From NCBI GenBank assembly GCA_902583715.1, contig CACHXC010000006.1, positions 1-64,000 of the forward strand: a DNA stretch of 64,000 bases. Direction: 5' to 3'. Positions 9,132 through 19,580 of this stretch are shown here, piece by piece. Below the pieces are notes generated by a model. That model was not told where the DNA came from and ran no database searches. It worked only from the letters and a program-made list of their open reading frames with translations. The stretch comes from an uncultured SAR116 cluster alpha proteobacterium (GTDB lineage Bacteria > Pseudomonadota > Alphaproteobacteria > Puniceispirillales > Puniceispirillaceae). The stretch's first letter is position 1. Each line of letters begins with the position of its first letter. Both the position numbers and the translations under genes were made by a program.

Positions 9132-10628
9132 ATGCAACTTTCACAATCGGTCAAACTGAAGCAAAAACAGTCACTGGTGATGACACCACAGCTGCAGCAA
9201 GCCATCAAATTGTTGCAACTATCAAATTTGGAATTAACCCAGCATCTTCAGGAACAGGTGGATGAAAATCCGTTCTTGGAATTGCACGAACCAAAAAATT
9301 CTGAAAATCCATCAGAATCAGCAAAAGGCACATCCGATGATGTGCAGGCAGATGTCGCAACAACCGAGCCACGTGTCGAATTGTCATCCATGAGCGAAAG
9401 TGCGGCACTTTCCGAGGACCCGACAGCACATAGTGATTTTGAAAACCGCTTTGACACATCAATTGTGGATACGCCGCGCGCAAGCAGCACGGCGGCCCCA
9501 TTTGATGGCGATTTTGACGCCATCAGCAATGTGTCGTCGCAAGATGGATTTTATCCAAACCTTTTCAAACAACTCAATCTGACGATTGAAGACCCGCGCC
9601 AGCGCCTCATCGCTGGTCATTTTGTGAATGCGCTAGAACCAACTGGATGGATTGGAATGAGTGTTGCCGAAATTGCTGCGGCGAGTGGCAGTAGTGAGGA
9701 TGAGGCAGAAGCCGTTCTTGATAAACTTCAAACATTTGAACCAACCGGCCTGTTTGCACGTGATCTTGCTGATTGTTTGCGTTTACAGCTTATCGAACAG
9801 GGGCTGTTTTCAAATGATTTTGCGATTTTGCTGGACAATCTGGAGCTTTTGGGCCGCGGCGAAATTAAGCGGCTGGCGCGTTTGATCGATGGCACGGCTG
9901 AAGATGTGATGGAAATGCTGAAAATCATCCGGACATTGAGTCCAAAGCCCGGTGAGTTTCTTGGCATTGATCATCTTGATATGCCAAGCCCGGACGTGAT
10001 TGTCCGCCGGCGCGCCGATGGGTGGGCGGTTGAATTAAACCGGTCTACCTTGCCAGCGGTCATGATCAATGAAGATTATGCATACATGTTGGAAAAGCGC
10101 CGGCTTGATGAAGATGCAAAAAACTATTCCGCCGGCGCACTTAATAATGCACGTTGGCTAAAGCGGGCTGTTGAACAACGCAATTCGACAACGCTGAAGA
10201 TCAGCGCTGAAATTATTCGTCAGCAAACTGATTTCCTGGAAAAAGGCCTCGATTATTTGAAACCCCTGTCGCTTCGTGATGTGGCACAGGCTGTTGGCAT
10301 GCATGAAAGCACGGTAAGCCGTGTCACCACCGGTTTGTTGATCGCAACGCCGCGGGGTGGGATGCCGCTTAAAGCCTTCTTTAGCGTAAACATTGCGTCC
10401 CGCGATTCTGAAAATGATACCTCGGCAGCGGCTGTGCGAAACATGGTGAAGCGGCTGATTAGCCAAGAACAGCCCGGCAAGCCGCTCAGTGATGAGGCCA
10501 TTTCAAAGATGATCTCGGATCAGGGCATTGATCTGGCACGCCGCACGGTGGCGAAATATCGGGAGATGCTGAATATTCCATCATCGTCACAGCGGCGCAT
10601 GCAAGCACGTTTGGCAAATATCGCATAA
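9132..10628 (+). CDS. rpoN: RNA polymerase sigma-54 factor RpoN
   Basis: MQLSQSVKLKQKQSLVMTPQLQQAIKLLQLSNLEL N-terminus; RpoN box ARRTVAKYREMLNIPSSSQRR; start at 9132 preferred over 9111. Confidence 0.97.
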   Translation: MQLSQSVKLKQKQSLVMTPQLQQAIKLLQLSNLELTQHLQEQVDENPFLELHEPKNSENPSESAKGTSDDVQADVATTEPRVELSSMSESAALSEDPTAHSDFENRFDTSIVDTPRASSTAAPFDGDFDAISNVSSQDGFYPNLFKQLNLTIEDPRQRLIAGHFVNALEPTGWIGMSVAEIAAASGSSEDEAEAVLDKLQTFEPTGLFARDLADCLRLQLIEQGLFSNDFAILLDNLELLGRGEIKRLARLIDGTAEDVMEMLKIIRTLSPKPGEFLGIDHLDMPSPDVIVRRRADGWAVELNRSTLPAVMINEDYAYMLEKRRLDEDAKNYSAGALNNARWLKRAVEQRNSTTLKISAEIIRQQTDFLEKGLDYLKPLSLRDVAQAVGMHESTVSRVTTGLLIATPRGGMPLKAFFSVNIASRDSENDTSAAAVRNMVKRLISQEQPGKPLSDEAISKMISDQGIDLARRTVAKYREMLNIPSSSQRRMQARLANIA

Positions 10629-10729
10629 CGCATGCCAAGCTCGATGCCGCTAGCGGCGTAGGCGAAACAACGCCGACCATATCCCTGTCTAACGTTCAGT
10701 GACGTTGCTTCGGTTTTTACGAGGGTTTG

Positions 10730-10960
10730 TTATTTTGCCGCTTGTGCGGCAACAAGCGAGCGTGTCATGAAATATTCTTCACTGCTCAGCGGCGTGTCGC
10801 TGATGAACTTACCAAGCGGGATCGTTTGCACACTTTCCGGATTACCTTCCGCATCGAAATGCACAAATTCAATTCCCAAATCAGCTGTTGATCGCTGGTC
10901 ATCATCGCCATGGGGCAGATCAGTGTAAGCATTAAATTTTGGTTTGGTCTTATTGTTCAT
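10730..10960 (-). CDS. Hypothetical protein
   Basis: Short ORF MNNKTKPKFNAYTDLPHGDDDQRS...; start chosen at 10960. Confidence 0.45.
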   Translation of the reverse strand: MNNKTKPKFNAYTDLPHGDDDQRSTADLGIEFVHFDAEGNPESVQTIPLGKFISDTPLSSEEYFMTRSLVAAQAAK

Positions 10961-11077
10961 GCTCGTCTCCATAGCGTGGAATGATAATTTTTTGACCATA
11001 AATAGGGCCTGCCCTTGACAATGCATTTCGCATGCCAGACCCGATGATGAAGTGGTAAATTTTATAGAGGGAAGACG

Positions 11078-12844
11078 TTAGTCGGTGAGAGAGGTTTGAC
11101 GTAATTCGCCAGACACACTCATTTGGCGGCCAATGGTAAAAAAGTCGCCTGGGTCCACAGATTTTCCATCAACCTGAATTTCATAATGCAAATGCGCACC
11201 GGCTGATCTGCCGGTGTTGCCCATTTTGCCGATCACCGTATTTTCGGCAACATAATCGCCAATGCTGACAGTAATTCGCGATAGATGCGCATAGAGCGTT
11301 GAAATGCCATAATCATGCTCAATACGCACGACTTTGCCAAAAGCACCCTCTCGCCCGGCAAACACAACCGTACCGGGGGCTGTGGAGCGCACATTTTCCT
11401 GCCAAGTCCCGGCAAGGTCGATGCCGTGGTGAAAGGTTTTCTTGCCAGTTTTTGGATGTGCACGGAGCCCATATTCACTGGAAATGTAGAAATAGAGCAT
11501 CGGTGTTTTGAATGGGATTTTGCGTAATACCGCACGATGTTCGGCCAGAGTAATCAATAACTGCTTGAAATCCGTGTCTTGCGCATTGCCGTTTACGCGG
11601 TCGAAGCGTGGCAAATAATCGGCCTTAATACCAATCTGGCTGATGCTTTTGCGGATATAATTAATTTCACTATTGAGCGATAACAGCATTTTTTGCGCGC
11701 GGGCCGCATCACTAATCGATGGCAGTAGTGGGCCAGCCCGGCTGTTATAGGCGGTGATGGCAAACCCATCATTAAGCGCGCCAGTGGCCGTATTATCACC
11801 ATTGGTCGGTGATTGGGTTTTGTCGTCATTGGCGGGTGGTGCATGGTCCGATTCTGTGAACAACCGGGGTAACATGGTGATGGCAAAGCCAGCGGCTGTT
11901 CTTACAAAACTATCTTCGTTCTCTAACTCGACGCTGGCGTATTCGCCAATGTTTGATTCAGGCAAGGCCAGCGGTGGCACATCTGTGTTCATACCATCAG
12001 CGATTTGATCCACGGCTTGACCTGGCATTTGTTCTGATAGGGTATCAACGCTAGGGGCTTGATGTGCCGGGCTGATGGCAAGTGCCAAATCAATAATTGA
12101 TTCATCACTATCTGCATTAGGATTTACCGCGCCTAGTGGAGCTGTATCGCGCTTTGTCACACTGGCCGCTAGCGTGCCGACTGGCAGCATGCTGGCAGGG
12201 TTTGCGTCCTGTTCACCATCACCAGTGATTATTTGAGATAGAGGTGGCAGTTGGTTAGCCGTAGCAATGTTGGGCAATTCTCCCAGCGAAGGAGCATTTA
12301 ACTGGGGTTGCGTATTAAACCAGGATGGGAGTGGTTTAGGTGTTGTAGCGGTTTTGCCATTAATCTCGTCATTTAGGTCAGACAAGACGATTTGTGGTGA
12401 GATATCCTTCGGCCATACAGCCGCTTCATCGCCAACTGGTGCTATGGTACCAGTGCGTTGGGCATTGTTGTCTGACGTTTTATTGCTGGCTTGAGCAGTT
12501 TGAATTGTCTCATCGCGCATCACTTCAATCGCGCTATAGCTAGCAAAAATTGTCGATAAAAAAATTACTGATATACCCACCATGCAGATTATCGCAGAAG
12601 CGAGCACAGTGGTCGGACTTAGGGTGATTTCTACAGGCCCACTGCGAGTGAAAAATAAGAATCTGTTTTCCCGTAAAAACCAAATACGGTCACGAATGAT
12701 ATGGTGTGTGTCAAGGTCATTATTGTACCACATTGGTGGAAATAGTTTGGTTAATTTCTGACGCAAAAAAAGGATCCCGCGTCTGGCAGTTGTCTTTTTA
12801 GGGTTAGTGTTTAACTCTGGCTGATTTAACATCTCATTAGCCAA
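11078..12844 (-). CDS. M23 family metallopeptidase, membrane anchored
   Basis: N-terminal TM; C-terminal HHGIDLAG...VVFAGREGAFGKVVRIEHDYGISTLYAHLS...GNTGRSAGAHLHYEI. Confidence 0.93.
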   Translation of the reverse strand: MANEMLNQPELNTNPKKTTARRGILFLRQKLTKLFPPMWYNNDLDTHHIIRDRIWFLRENRFLFFTRSGPVEITLSPTTVLASAIICMVGISVIFLSTIFASYSAIEVMRDETIQTAQASNKTSDNNAQRTGTIAPVGDEAAVWPKDISPQIVLSDLNDEINGKTATTPKPLPSWFNTQPQLNAPSLGELPNIATANQLPPLSQIITGDGEQDANPASMLPVGTLAASVTKRDTAPLGAVNPNADSDESIIDLALAISPAHQAPSVDTLSEQMPGQAVDQIADGMNTDVPPLALPESNIGEYASVELENEDSFVRTAAGFAITMLPRLFTESDHAPPANDDKTQSPTNGDNTATGALNDGFAITAYNSRAGPLLPSISDAARAQKMLLSLNSEINYIRKSISQIGIKADYLPRFDRVNGNAQDTDFKQLLITLAEHRAVLRKIPFKTPMLYFYISSEYGLRAHPKTGKKTFHHGIDLAGTWQENVRSTAPGTVVFAGREGAFGKVVRIEHDYGISTLYAHLSRITVSIGDYVAENTVIGKMGNTGRSAGAHLHYEIQVDGKSVDPGDFFTIGRQMSVSGELRQTSLTD

Positions 12845-13214
12845 TCTTCATCCAGACCATCAAAATCAACAGTATGTTTGTCAGTAGCTGAATGCCAATG
12901 ACTGCCATTAATAGCCGATTAGAAATTTGATTTCGGACATTCAAAGTGAACGCTGGCATTCTGAGAGCATTGTCGATGCTCCTGTGGGTATGAACCATTG
13001 TATCTGATGGAGCTTTTGTTTTTTTCCAACCTTTAACTTCTCCCGGCTCCACATTGCTTGAAATAGCAATATCAGCCAACTCACCAAGAGCGCGCGTGGC
13101 TTGCTCATGCTCGCGCCCCGAAACTATTGCTGCGGATACCTCATTTCGCATTTCTTCTATTCGTTTACGAATGTCGACAACATCATCGTTCATCTTTTGT
13201 TCAGCACCATACAA
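12837..13214 (-). CDS. Hypothetical protein with C-terminal TM segment
   Basis: 125 aa; stop overlaps start of the M23 peptidase; divergent from the bactofilins. Confidence 0.6.
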   Translation of the reverse strand: MYGAEQKMNDDVVDIRKRIEEMRNEVSAAIVSGREHEQATRALGELADIAISSNVEPGEVKGWKKTKAPSDTMVHTHRSIDNALRMPAFTLNVRNQISNRLLMAVIGIQLLTNILLILMVWMKIG

Positions 13215-13400
13215 AAATAGTTTGAAATGTCGTTACAATGTGTAAGGACAATGATTGACACCAAGCAAACCACATGCCAGTGAAATTCAATTACAGACAA
13301 AACTCACAAACATGATATCCTAAATCAGAAAGCTTGGAGAGCTTAAATCATTGGCTGGGGATGACCTTTGATAAATATGGCGCAGAATCAGAGATATATT

Positions 13401-13757
13401 ATGTTTGGTAATAAAGACAACATGACTGAGTTTGAGCCAATTTCGTCACGTATTGGCGAAGATATGCGAATCACCGGCACCGTCATATCTGATGGTTTGG
13501 TGGTTTGTGCGGGCCAGCTCGAAGGCACAATTGAATGTGAGAATTTGCATATTCTGCCGGGGGGAACATTAAATGGTGATATAAAAGCCAAGTCAGTTAC
13601 CATTGATGGGGTGATGGTCGGCACGGTCAAAGCAGACACAGTGCAACTGACAAAACATGCTGATTTCAATGGTGAATTATGCTGTGGCGACATAGCCATT
13701 GATGAAGGCGCTAAAATAGAGGCCAGCTTCAGCAAGGGACAGGTCAAAAATGGATAA
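13401..13757 (+). CDS. Bactofilin (first of three)
   Basis: GEDMRITGTVISDGLVVCAGQLEGTIECENLHILPGGTLNGDIKAKSVTIDGVMVGTVKA beta-repeat; start 13368 also possible. Confidence 0.9.
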   Translation: MFGNKDNMTEFEPISSRIGEDMRITGTVISDGLVVCAGQLEGTIECENLHILPGGTLNGDIKAKSVTIDGVMVGTVKADTVQLTKHADFNGELCCGDIAIDEGAKIEASFSKGQVKNG

Positions 13758-14379
13758 GGCGACGGGTAATAAAGCGGTTATTGCGGATGGTGCGCATTTC
13801 AAAGGGAAGATAAAAAATGCGCGCGCCATCGAAATAAATGGTACGGTTGAGGCTGATTTAAAAGCCGACAAAGTGACCATTGGTTCCGGTGGTAAATTTG
13901 TTGGGGCGATCAATGCTGATCTGGTTGTGATTTCTGGCCATTATGACGGCAACATGGATGCGGGCAGCATCTGGGCCACGGCCACCGCGCAGATTGCTGG
14001 TAAGATCCAATATAAAACACTGCAGATGGATCGGGGCGCGGCACTTAACTGCCGGGTTGTGCATAATTGGAAGCCAGAAAAAACTAAGGCTAAAAAAACC
14101 ACTGATACAGATGCTAACGTGGATGAAGCTAATCTGGAAGATGGCCAAAACATGACAGGTGGGAACACGGCAAACGCCGCCACCGAAGATGCGGACTTCG
14201 CCGCAGCACTTGCCTCCCAGACAGATGATGCAAAAAAAAATGACAATAGTGACTTCAAATTGTTTGCTGAGTGGTCAAAGCAAGCGCCAGCAGATAAAGA
14301 TAAACCGGCGCTTGGGCGACGGCTTGGTATTTTTGGATTTGGGTCAAGGTCTGCGAAACTGCCTGATACATCGGGTTAA
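13750..14379 (+). CDS. Bactofilin (second of three) with long low-complexity C-terminal tail
   Basis: IADGAHFKGKIKNARAIEINGTVEADLKADKVTIGSGGKFVGAINADLVVISGHYDGNM; overlaps first bactofilin. Confidence 0.9.
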   Translation: MDKATGNKAVIADGAHFKGKIKNARAIEINGTVEADLKADKVTIGSGGKFVGAINADLVVISGHYDGNMDAGSIWATATAQIAGKIQYKTLQMDRGAALNCRVVHNWKPEKTKAKKTTDTDANVDEANLEDGQNMTGGNTANAATEDADFAAALASQTDDAKKNDNSDFKLFAEWSKQAPADKDKPALGRRLGIFGFGSRSAKLPDTSG

Positions 14380-14387
14380 TCGACATT

Positions 14388-14750
14388 ATGGCACTGAAAT
14401 CAAGCCCATCAATTCAGCCTTATGAGATGAAAGCAATGGATCATTTTACACATATTATCAACGGCATGGATATTGAAGGTGTTCTCAATGGCGGTGATAT
14501 GCCAGTGGTTGTTGATGGCCGTTTTACTGGCGAAATCCACGCCGAATGCGTGACCCTTGGTGAACATGGGCTGTTTTTTGGAAAGCTGTTTGCCGCGCAT
14601 GTGGAAATCAGCGGGCAGTTCAATGGTGAATTGGTTTGCGATACACTAAATGTAGGTGCAACAGGCAAGATTGATGGGTCAGTCAAAGCGGACACATTGT
14701 CGATTGATTTGGGGGCTGAAGTGATTGGATCCATCGGCCGCGCGACTTGA
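14388..14750 (+). CDS. Bactofilin (third of three)
   Basis: VDGRFTGEIHAECVTLGEHGLFFGKLFAAHVEISGQFNGELVCDTLNVGATGKIDGSVKADTLSID. Confidence 0.88.
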   Translation: MALKSSPSIQPYEMKAMDHFTHIINGMDIEGVLNGGDMPVVVDGRFTGEIHAECVTLGEHGLFFGKLFAAHVEISGQFNGELVCDTLNVGATGKIDGSVKADTLSIDLGAEVIGSIGRAT

Positions 14751-14818
14751 CGCATCAGATTTTCAACATGCTTACCGGGTACGAGTGGCCAATATTTTGA
14801 TGGTGGGTGCGGTACTGC

Positions 14819-15127
14819 CTAGACGTCTTCGTCCAGCTGATGAACCAGATCGTCACATAATTCAGCCGTGGTGATGCACAGGTCAATAAATGCCAGCGTT
14901 TCGGCCCGGCCTTGCAGTTGAAACATACGCATAGCAGCAAAGCGGCCTGCTGACATAGCGACGGTCAACGGCAAGTCTTCCTTGCGCGCGATGTCCTCAA
15001 GCGTATGTTCGATATGATCACGAACGGCTTCGATGCGCTTGGTGTCGGTTTCTGATACGAAAGATAATTCGGCGCAGGGCACCGCCACATGGGACCGAAA
15101 TTCGTTTAGATTGATAATTTCACCCAT
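14819..15127 (-). CDS. Hypothetical protein
   Basis: 102 aa ORF, MGEIINLNEFRSHV...; adjacent to the lipoprotein gene. Confidence 0.55.
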   Translation of the reverse strand: MGEIINLNEFRSHVAVPCAELSFVSETDTKRIEAVRDHIEHTLEDIARKEDLPLTVAMSAGRFAAMRMFQLQGRAETLAFIDLCITTAELCDDLVHQLDEDV

Positions 15128-15130
15128 GGG

Positions 15131-15619
15131 TCAATTTCCTTTTACTAATTTAAGCGGGCAGGTGAGCATGCGCGCTTCAATGGTAATGGTATCGGCAGAG
15201 TCTGCCTGAACGCTGTTCATTTTTGTTACAATCAGCTGATTATTGCCGAGCCGAAATGCCTCATTCTTCAATAATGTGATGGCATCATCCATAACACCTT
15301 GATGTTGCAATTCTATGATGCCGGACGCGATACATCCGCCTAGGCTGGCGCTTGTGTAATTGGAAAATGTAATGGCCTCTGACCCTGGGATCGTTGCAAT
15401 TTTCACTGGTGGCGCTTCAGCCTCTGTGTTCTCAGTTTCGGGTGAGCCGATGGACTGGTTGGCGTTAAGGCTGGACAGACGCATCGCGTCCCACTCTTCA
15501 GACGGCACGACGACGACGGCACCAGACTCGCGGCTTCGATTGTCAATCAATAGCTGACAGCCGCTGGCTGATGTCACGATAGCGGCAAGCGCAAGCATTT
15601 TTGCTGTTCTCCACATCAC
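15131..15619 (-). CDS. Putative lipoprotein
   Basis: Signal peptide with lipobox-like SASGC. Confidence 0.6.
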   Translation of the reverse strand: MMWRTAKMLALAAIVTSASGCQLLIDNRSRESGAVVVVPSEEWDAMRLSSLNANQSIGSPETENTEAEAPPVKIATIPGSEAITFSNYTSASLGGCIASGIIELQHQGVMDDAITLLKNEAFRLGNNQLIVTKMNSVQADSADTITIEARMLTCPLKLVKGN

Positions 15620-15753
15620 GGGCCCTGTCCAGATCGATAGAAGTTTCGGTACTTTTAAACAACGACACGGCGCTTCAAATATTTATCAGTTTGTCGTAAA
15701 ATAATCCATGGCATATGCGTTGTGCCGGTTGTGCTTGCAAGGATCGGTAGAAT

Positions 15754-16131
15754 ATGATGAAGAATTATGTGGTTTTGATCTCTATGATGGTGATGTCTTT
15801 ACTAAGTATGACATCTGCATCGCCAGTATCGGCAGCTGGCCGAACCTATGAAGGGGCGGGTGAAAGTGCGGCGCATTGCAGTCTTTGGTCCACTGACCGT
15901 TTGCGCTGGCCACAAACAAGTGTCGGCCGTGAAAAACAGGAATGCCGGCGCCGTGCGGTACGGCCGACAAGCGGGGTGATCCAGTGCCGCTTGCGCACCT
16001 CATATATTGACAAAGAAACCGGTGAGCGGATGTGCATTTATCAACGCGGGGCAACCGGCCAAGGTGACATGACAACAAGTATGTCGAAGGAATTTAGTTG
16101 TGAGCGCAGTATTAACTGCAATCAGGAGTAA
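15754..16131 (+). CDS. Secreted hypothetical protein
   Basis: Signal peptide, several Cys residues, no family recognised. Confidence 0.55.
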   Translation: MMKNYVVLISMMVMSLLSMTSASPVSAAGRTYEGAGESAAHCSLWSTDRLRWPQTSVGREKQECRRRAVRPTSGVIQCRLRTSYIDKETGERMCIYQRGATGQGDMTTSMSKEFSCERSINCNQE

Positions 16132-16171
16132 TCTTATTGAATAATTCAGATGGTCAGTCACAGGCTGGTCA

Positions 16172-17152
16172 GTGTTATACAGTCAGAGAGCTTTGCCCGT
16201 GATATCGCAGAGTCGCATGTTTGAAATTCTTGAAAAGGGCCGGGTGGATGACCGCCAGAGCGTATACTGTGACCTCTTTCTATCGACATTGATTGTTGTC
16301 AATCTGATCGCGGTTTGCCTTGAAACCATTGATAGCCTGTATGCCGCATATAAACTTATGTTTGTTATGGTTGAGCTGGTGTCTGTATCCATTTTCTCGA
16401 TTGAATATGTGTTGCGGATTTGGTCTCGGCCAGCCGCCCCAAATGAGTATGGCAAAACCGCTATGGGCATGCGGCTCAGCTACATTTTTAGTTTTACTGG
16501 CATTATTGATTTGCTGGCAATTCTGCCAAGCATTCTACCACTGTTGCTAGGCGGTGTTGATTTGCGCTGGTTGCGTATTTTGAGGCTAATGCGGCTGTTG
16601 AAATTTTCCCATTATTCGTCGGCGCTGGAAGATTTATTTTCGGCAGTACGACATGAATGGCGGTCATTTGTTGCCACGTTATATTTACTGATTTTGGCAA
16701 TTTTCATATCAAGTTCGCTGATATATGTGTTCGAGCAGAATGTGCAACCAGAACATTTTGGTTCAATCCCTGATGCAATGTGGTGGACAGTAGTAACGCT
16801 GACCACAGTCGGGTACGGCGATATTGTGCCGATGACAGTGGCCGGCAAACTCGTTGCCACAGTAACTGCGTTGATGGGGGTTTGTGTCGTTGCCTTGCTG
16901 ACTGGTATTGTTGCCACCGGCTTTACAAATCAGGTGTCCATGCGGCGTAATCAGCTAGAGGCCGAAATTAATTCGGCTCTGAGTGACGGGGTGATTAGCA
17001 AAGATGAGCGCAAAAAGATAGAGGATTTGCGCCAACGGCTGAATATTTCTGAACAGGATGCGCTAGCCATCATCAGCTATCTGTCGCAAGAGTCAAAAGC
17101 CATACAAGGTAATCGGGAAGACCACTTAACTAAAAAATCAAGGCCCAGGTGA
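16172..17152 (+). CDS. Voltage-gated-type potassium channel
   Basis: Six-TM arrangement, RWLRILRLMRLLKF S4-like segment and selectivity filter TLTTVGYGDIVPMT. Confidence 0.9.
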   Translation: MLYSQRALPVISQSRMFEILEKGRVDDRQSVYCDLFLSTLIVVNLIAVCLETIDSLYAAYKLMFVMVELVSVSIFSIEYVLRIWSRPAAPNEYGKTAMGMRLSYIFSFTGIIDLLAILPSILPLLLGGVDLRWLRILRLMRLLKFSHYSSALEDLFSAVRHEWRSFVATLYLLILAIFISSSLIYVFEQNVQPEHFGSIPDAMWWTVVTLTTVGYGDIVPMTVAGKLVATVTALMGVCVVALLTGIVATGFTNQVSMRRNQLEAEINSALSDGVISKDERKKIEDLRQRLNISEQDALAIISYLSQESKAIQGNREDHLTKKSRPR

Positions 17153-17277
17153 AATGAAAAAGTGGCGCCGTCTATAAAAGACAAAAGACCAATTTGATAC
17201 CTCAATCATCGTTTTTGAACACCCGATTGCGGTGACCTGCCACTATAGTGTGCTCAGATCTAAAAAGCGTATCTTGG

Positions 17278-17901
17278 TTACAGCTTAGTTTTAGATATCA
17301 TGTATTCTAGTACGTAGTCAGCGAGTTCTTCCGGGTTTTTTTTGGCACTTTCCAGCACAATCTCCGGATTCTGCGGCTTTTGATACTCCGAGTCTATACC
17401 GGTAAAATTCTTTAACTGTCCAGAGCGTGCCTTTTTGTACAAACCTTTTGGATCGCGTGCTTCACAAACCTCAATAGGAGCGTCAACAAATACCTCGATA
17501 AATTCATTATCAGCAAGGATTTGTCGCGCGTATCCTCGTTCAGAAATAAATGGTGATATGAAGGCTGTAATTACGATCAAGCCTGCATCCACCATAAGTT
17601 TTGCCACTTCAGCAACCCGTCGAATATTTTCAACCCTATCAGCGTCGGTAAAGCCAAGATCATTATTTAGGCCGTGCCTGACATTGTCACCGTCGAGTGT
17701 ATATGTTTTGTAACCACGCGCATGCAGCTTTTTTTCTAGCGCGTCAGCAGTGCTAGTTTTTCCCGAACCAGAGAGACCTGTAAGCCATATTACACAAGGC
17801 TTATGGTCGTTCTTTAGTGCGCGATGTTCTTTTTGAACCGACATGCGTTGCAAATAGATGCTATTGTTCTTAGGGTCGGGTATGCTGAAATGTGAGGACA
17901 T
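17278..17901 (-). CDS. cysC: Adenylylsulfate kinase (APS kinase)
   Basis: [61 protein letters not shown]. Confidence 0.95.
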   Translation of the reverse strand: MSSHFSIPDPKNNSIYLQRMSVQKEHRALKNDHKPCVIWLTGLSGSGKTSTADALEKKLHARGYKTYTLDGDNVRHGLNNDLGFTDADRVENIRRVAEVAKLMVDAGLIVITAFISPFISERGYARQILADNEFIEVFVDAPIEVCEARDPKGLYKKARSGQLKNFTGIDSEYQKPQNPEIVLESAKKNPEELADYVLEYMISKTKL

Positions 17902-18109
17902 TTAATAATTCTCAGATTTTTATTATTTGTATTTACAGTTCTGGTATAGCTTCCTGTTAACATAACGTTTTAGCCGCGACAATGATGCGTGGATAAAATA
18001 TTATCGGAGATGTATTTTTATTCTTGTTTCAGTGTAAGTGCACTTGCTTGGCGTAATACCTTAAACATTCTATCCACGCGCTTTGTGAGTTACGGGAAAG
18101 AGAGGCGCC

Positions 18110-19525
18110 ATGAGTGAAATTGTGCCTGTGATATTATGCGGCGGTGTTGGGTCTCGTTTATGGCCTTTGTCGCGTAAAAGCCTGCCAAAACAATTTGCCC
18201 AGCTGATTGGTGCGCAAAGTCTGTTTGAGTCAGCGGTGACCCGTGTTGACTGTGATGAATTTGCTGACCCAATTGTTGTCACATCGAGTGATCACAGATT
18301 TTTGGCAGAAAAACAGCTACGCGATTGTGGGTGTTCTGGCACTATTTTGCTGGAGCCAGTGGGCAAAAACACTGCCCCAGCAGTATTTGCTGCGGCTTAT
18401 CACGTGATGAAACATAATGGGGATGCGTTGCTATTGGTAATGCCGTCTGATCATCATATTCCGGATCAAGACGCCTTTAGAAAGATGGTGCTAGCGGGCC
18501 GTTCGGCAGCTGATGAAAGCACCATTGTTACATTTGGGGTGACCCCGGATCGGCCAGAGAGTGGCTATGGCTACATGGAGCTTGATCAGCCTTCCGCCGG
18601 CGCGGCCTTTACCGTCAAGAAATTTCATGAAAAGCCTGATTTGGTGACCGCGCAAAAGATGCTGGATGCCGGTCATTATGTGTGGAATGCTGGTATTTTT
18701 CTGTTTCGTGCCTCGGCTATGTTACTATATGCCAGAAATCTTGCGCCTGATATGCTGGCGGCGGTGCAGGTAGCCATTGACGCGGCGCGTGATGACAATA
18801 ATTTCTGGCATATTGATGAAGCCGCCTGGGCACAGATTGATGGGCAATCAGTTGATTACTCGATTTTAGAAAAAATAGAAAAAATTGCGTGCGTGAGATT
18901 TTCTGGCAATTGGTCCGATCTTGGCGATTGGAATGCAGTAGCGGGGCAACTACCACATGATGCTAAGGGTAATTTTGTTAATGGAACAGCCAGCCAGCTT
19001 GATTGCCAGAATACCACATTGTGGTCGGCGGCGAATGGCACCCAGCTTGTGGGGCTTGGCCTTAAAAATGTTGTGACGGTTGTGATGGATGATGCGGTAC
19101 TGGTAGCTGATGCAAGCCGTATGCAGGATGTGCGCGATGTTGTTGGCCATTTGGAGCAGGCTGGCGTCTCGCAAGCCAACCAACATGCCAAGGATTACCG
19201 ACCATGGGGATGGTTTGAAAGTTTGATAATTATGCCCGGTTATCAGGTTAAGCGTTTGCATGTCTATCCGGGCTCGGCTTTGTCGTTGCAAAGCCATCAG
19301 CGCCGTTCCGAGCATTGGGTGGTGGTATCTGGTACCGCGACCGTAGTGCGGGATGATGAGGTGTTGACTTTGGCGACGAATGAGTCCGTGTATATTCATG
19401 TGGGACAAAAACACCGTCTGGCGAACGAGACGGAAGCGCCGCTAACCGTGATTGAGGTGCAAACGGGCATTTATTTGGGCGAAGACGATATTGTAAGATA
19501 TGAGGATGTTTTTGGTCGTGTATAA
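18110..19525 (+). CDS. manC: Mannose-1-phosphate guanylyltransferase / mannose-6-phosphate isomerase
   Basis: VILCGGVGSRLWPLSRKSLPKQF; FGVTPDRPESGYGYME; C-terminal cupin YRPWGWFESL...KRLHVYPGSALSLQSHQRRSEHWVVVSGTATV. Confidence 0.94.
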   Translation: MSEIVPVILCGGVGSRLWPLSRKSLPKQFAQLIGAQSLFESAVTRVDCDEFADPIVVTSSDHRFLAEKQLRDCGCSGTILLEPVGKNTAPAVFAAAYHVMKHNGDALLLVMPSDHHIPDQDAFRKMVLAGRSAADESTIVTFGVTPDRPESGYGYMELDQPSAGAAFTVKKFHEKPDLVTAQKMLDAGHYVWNAGIFLFRASAMLLYARNLAPDMLAAVQVAIDAARDDNNFWHIDEAAWAQIDGQSVDYSILEKIEKIACVRFSGNWSDLGDWNAVAGQLPHDAKGNFVNGTASQLDCQNTTLWSAANGTQLVGLGLKNVVTVVMDDAVLVADASRMQDVRDVVGHLEQAGVSQANQHAKDYRPWGWFESLIIMPGYQVKRLHVYPGSALSLQSHQRRSEHWVVVSGTATVVRDDEVLTLATNESVYIHVGQKHRLANETEAPLTVIEVQTGIYLGEDDIVRYEDVFGRV

Positions 19526-19580
19526 TATGATTGCGATGAAAATAGAGCTAAAAACACAGATTAATAGGAGTAAGCAAAGC

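Noticed and set aside
10646-10657. 12-bp palindrome GCCGCTAGCGGC after rpoN
   Set aside because: No loop and no T-run, so not a convincing terminator; no repeated copies recognised
11299-11527. Two + strand ORFs inside the M23 peptidase gene
   Set aside because: Antisense shadow ORFs of a clearly coding region
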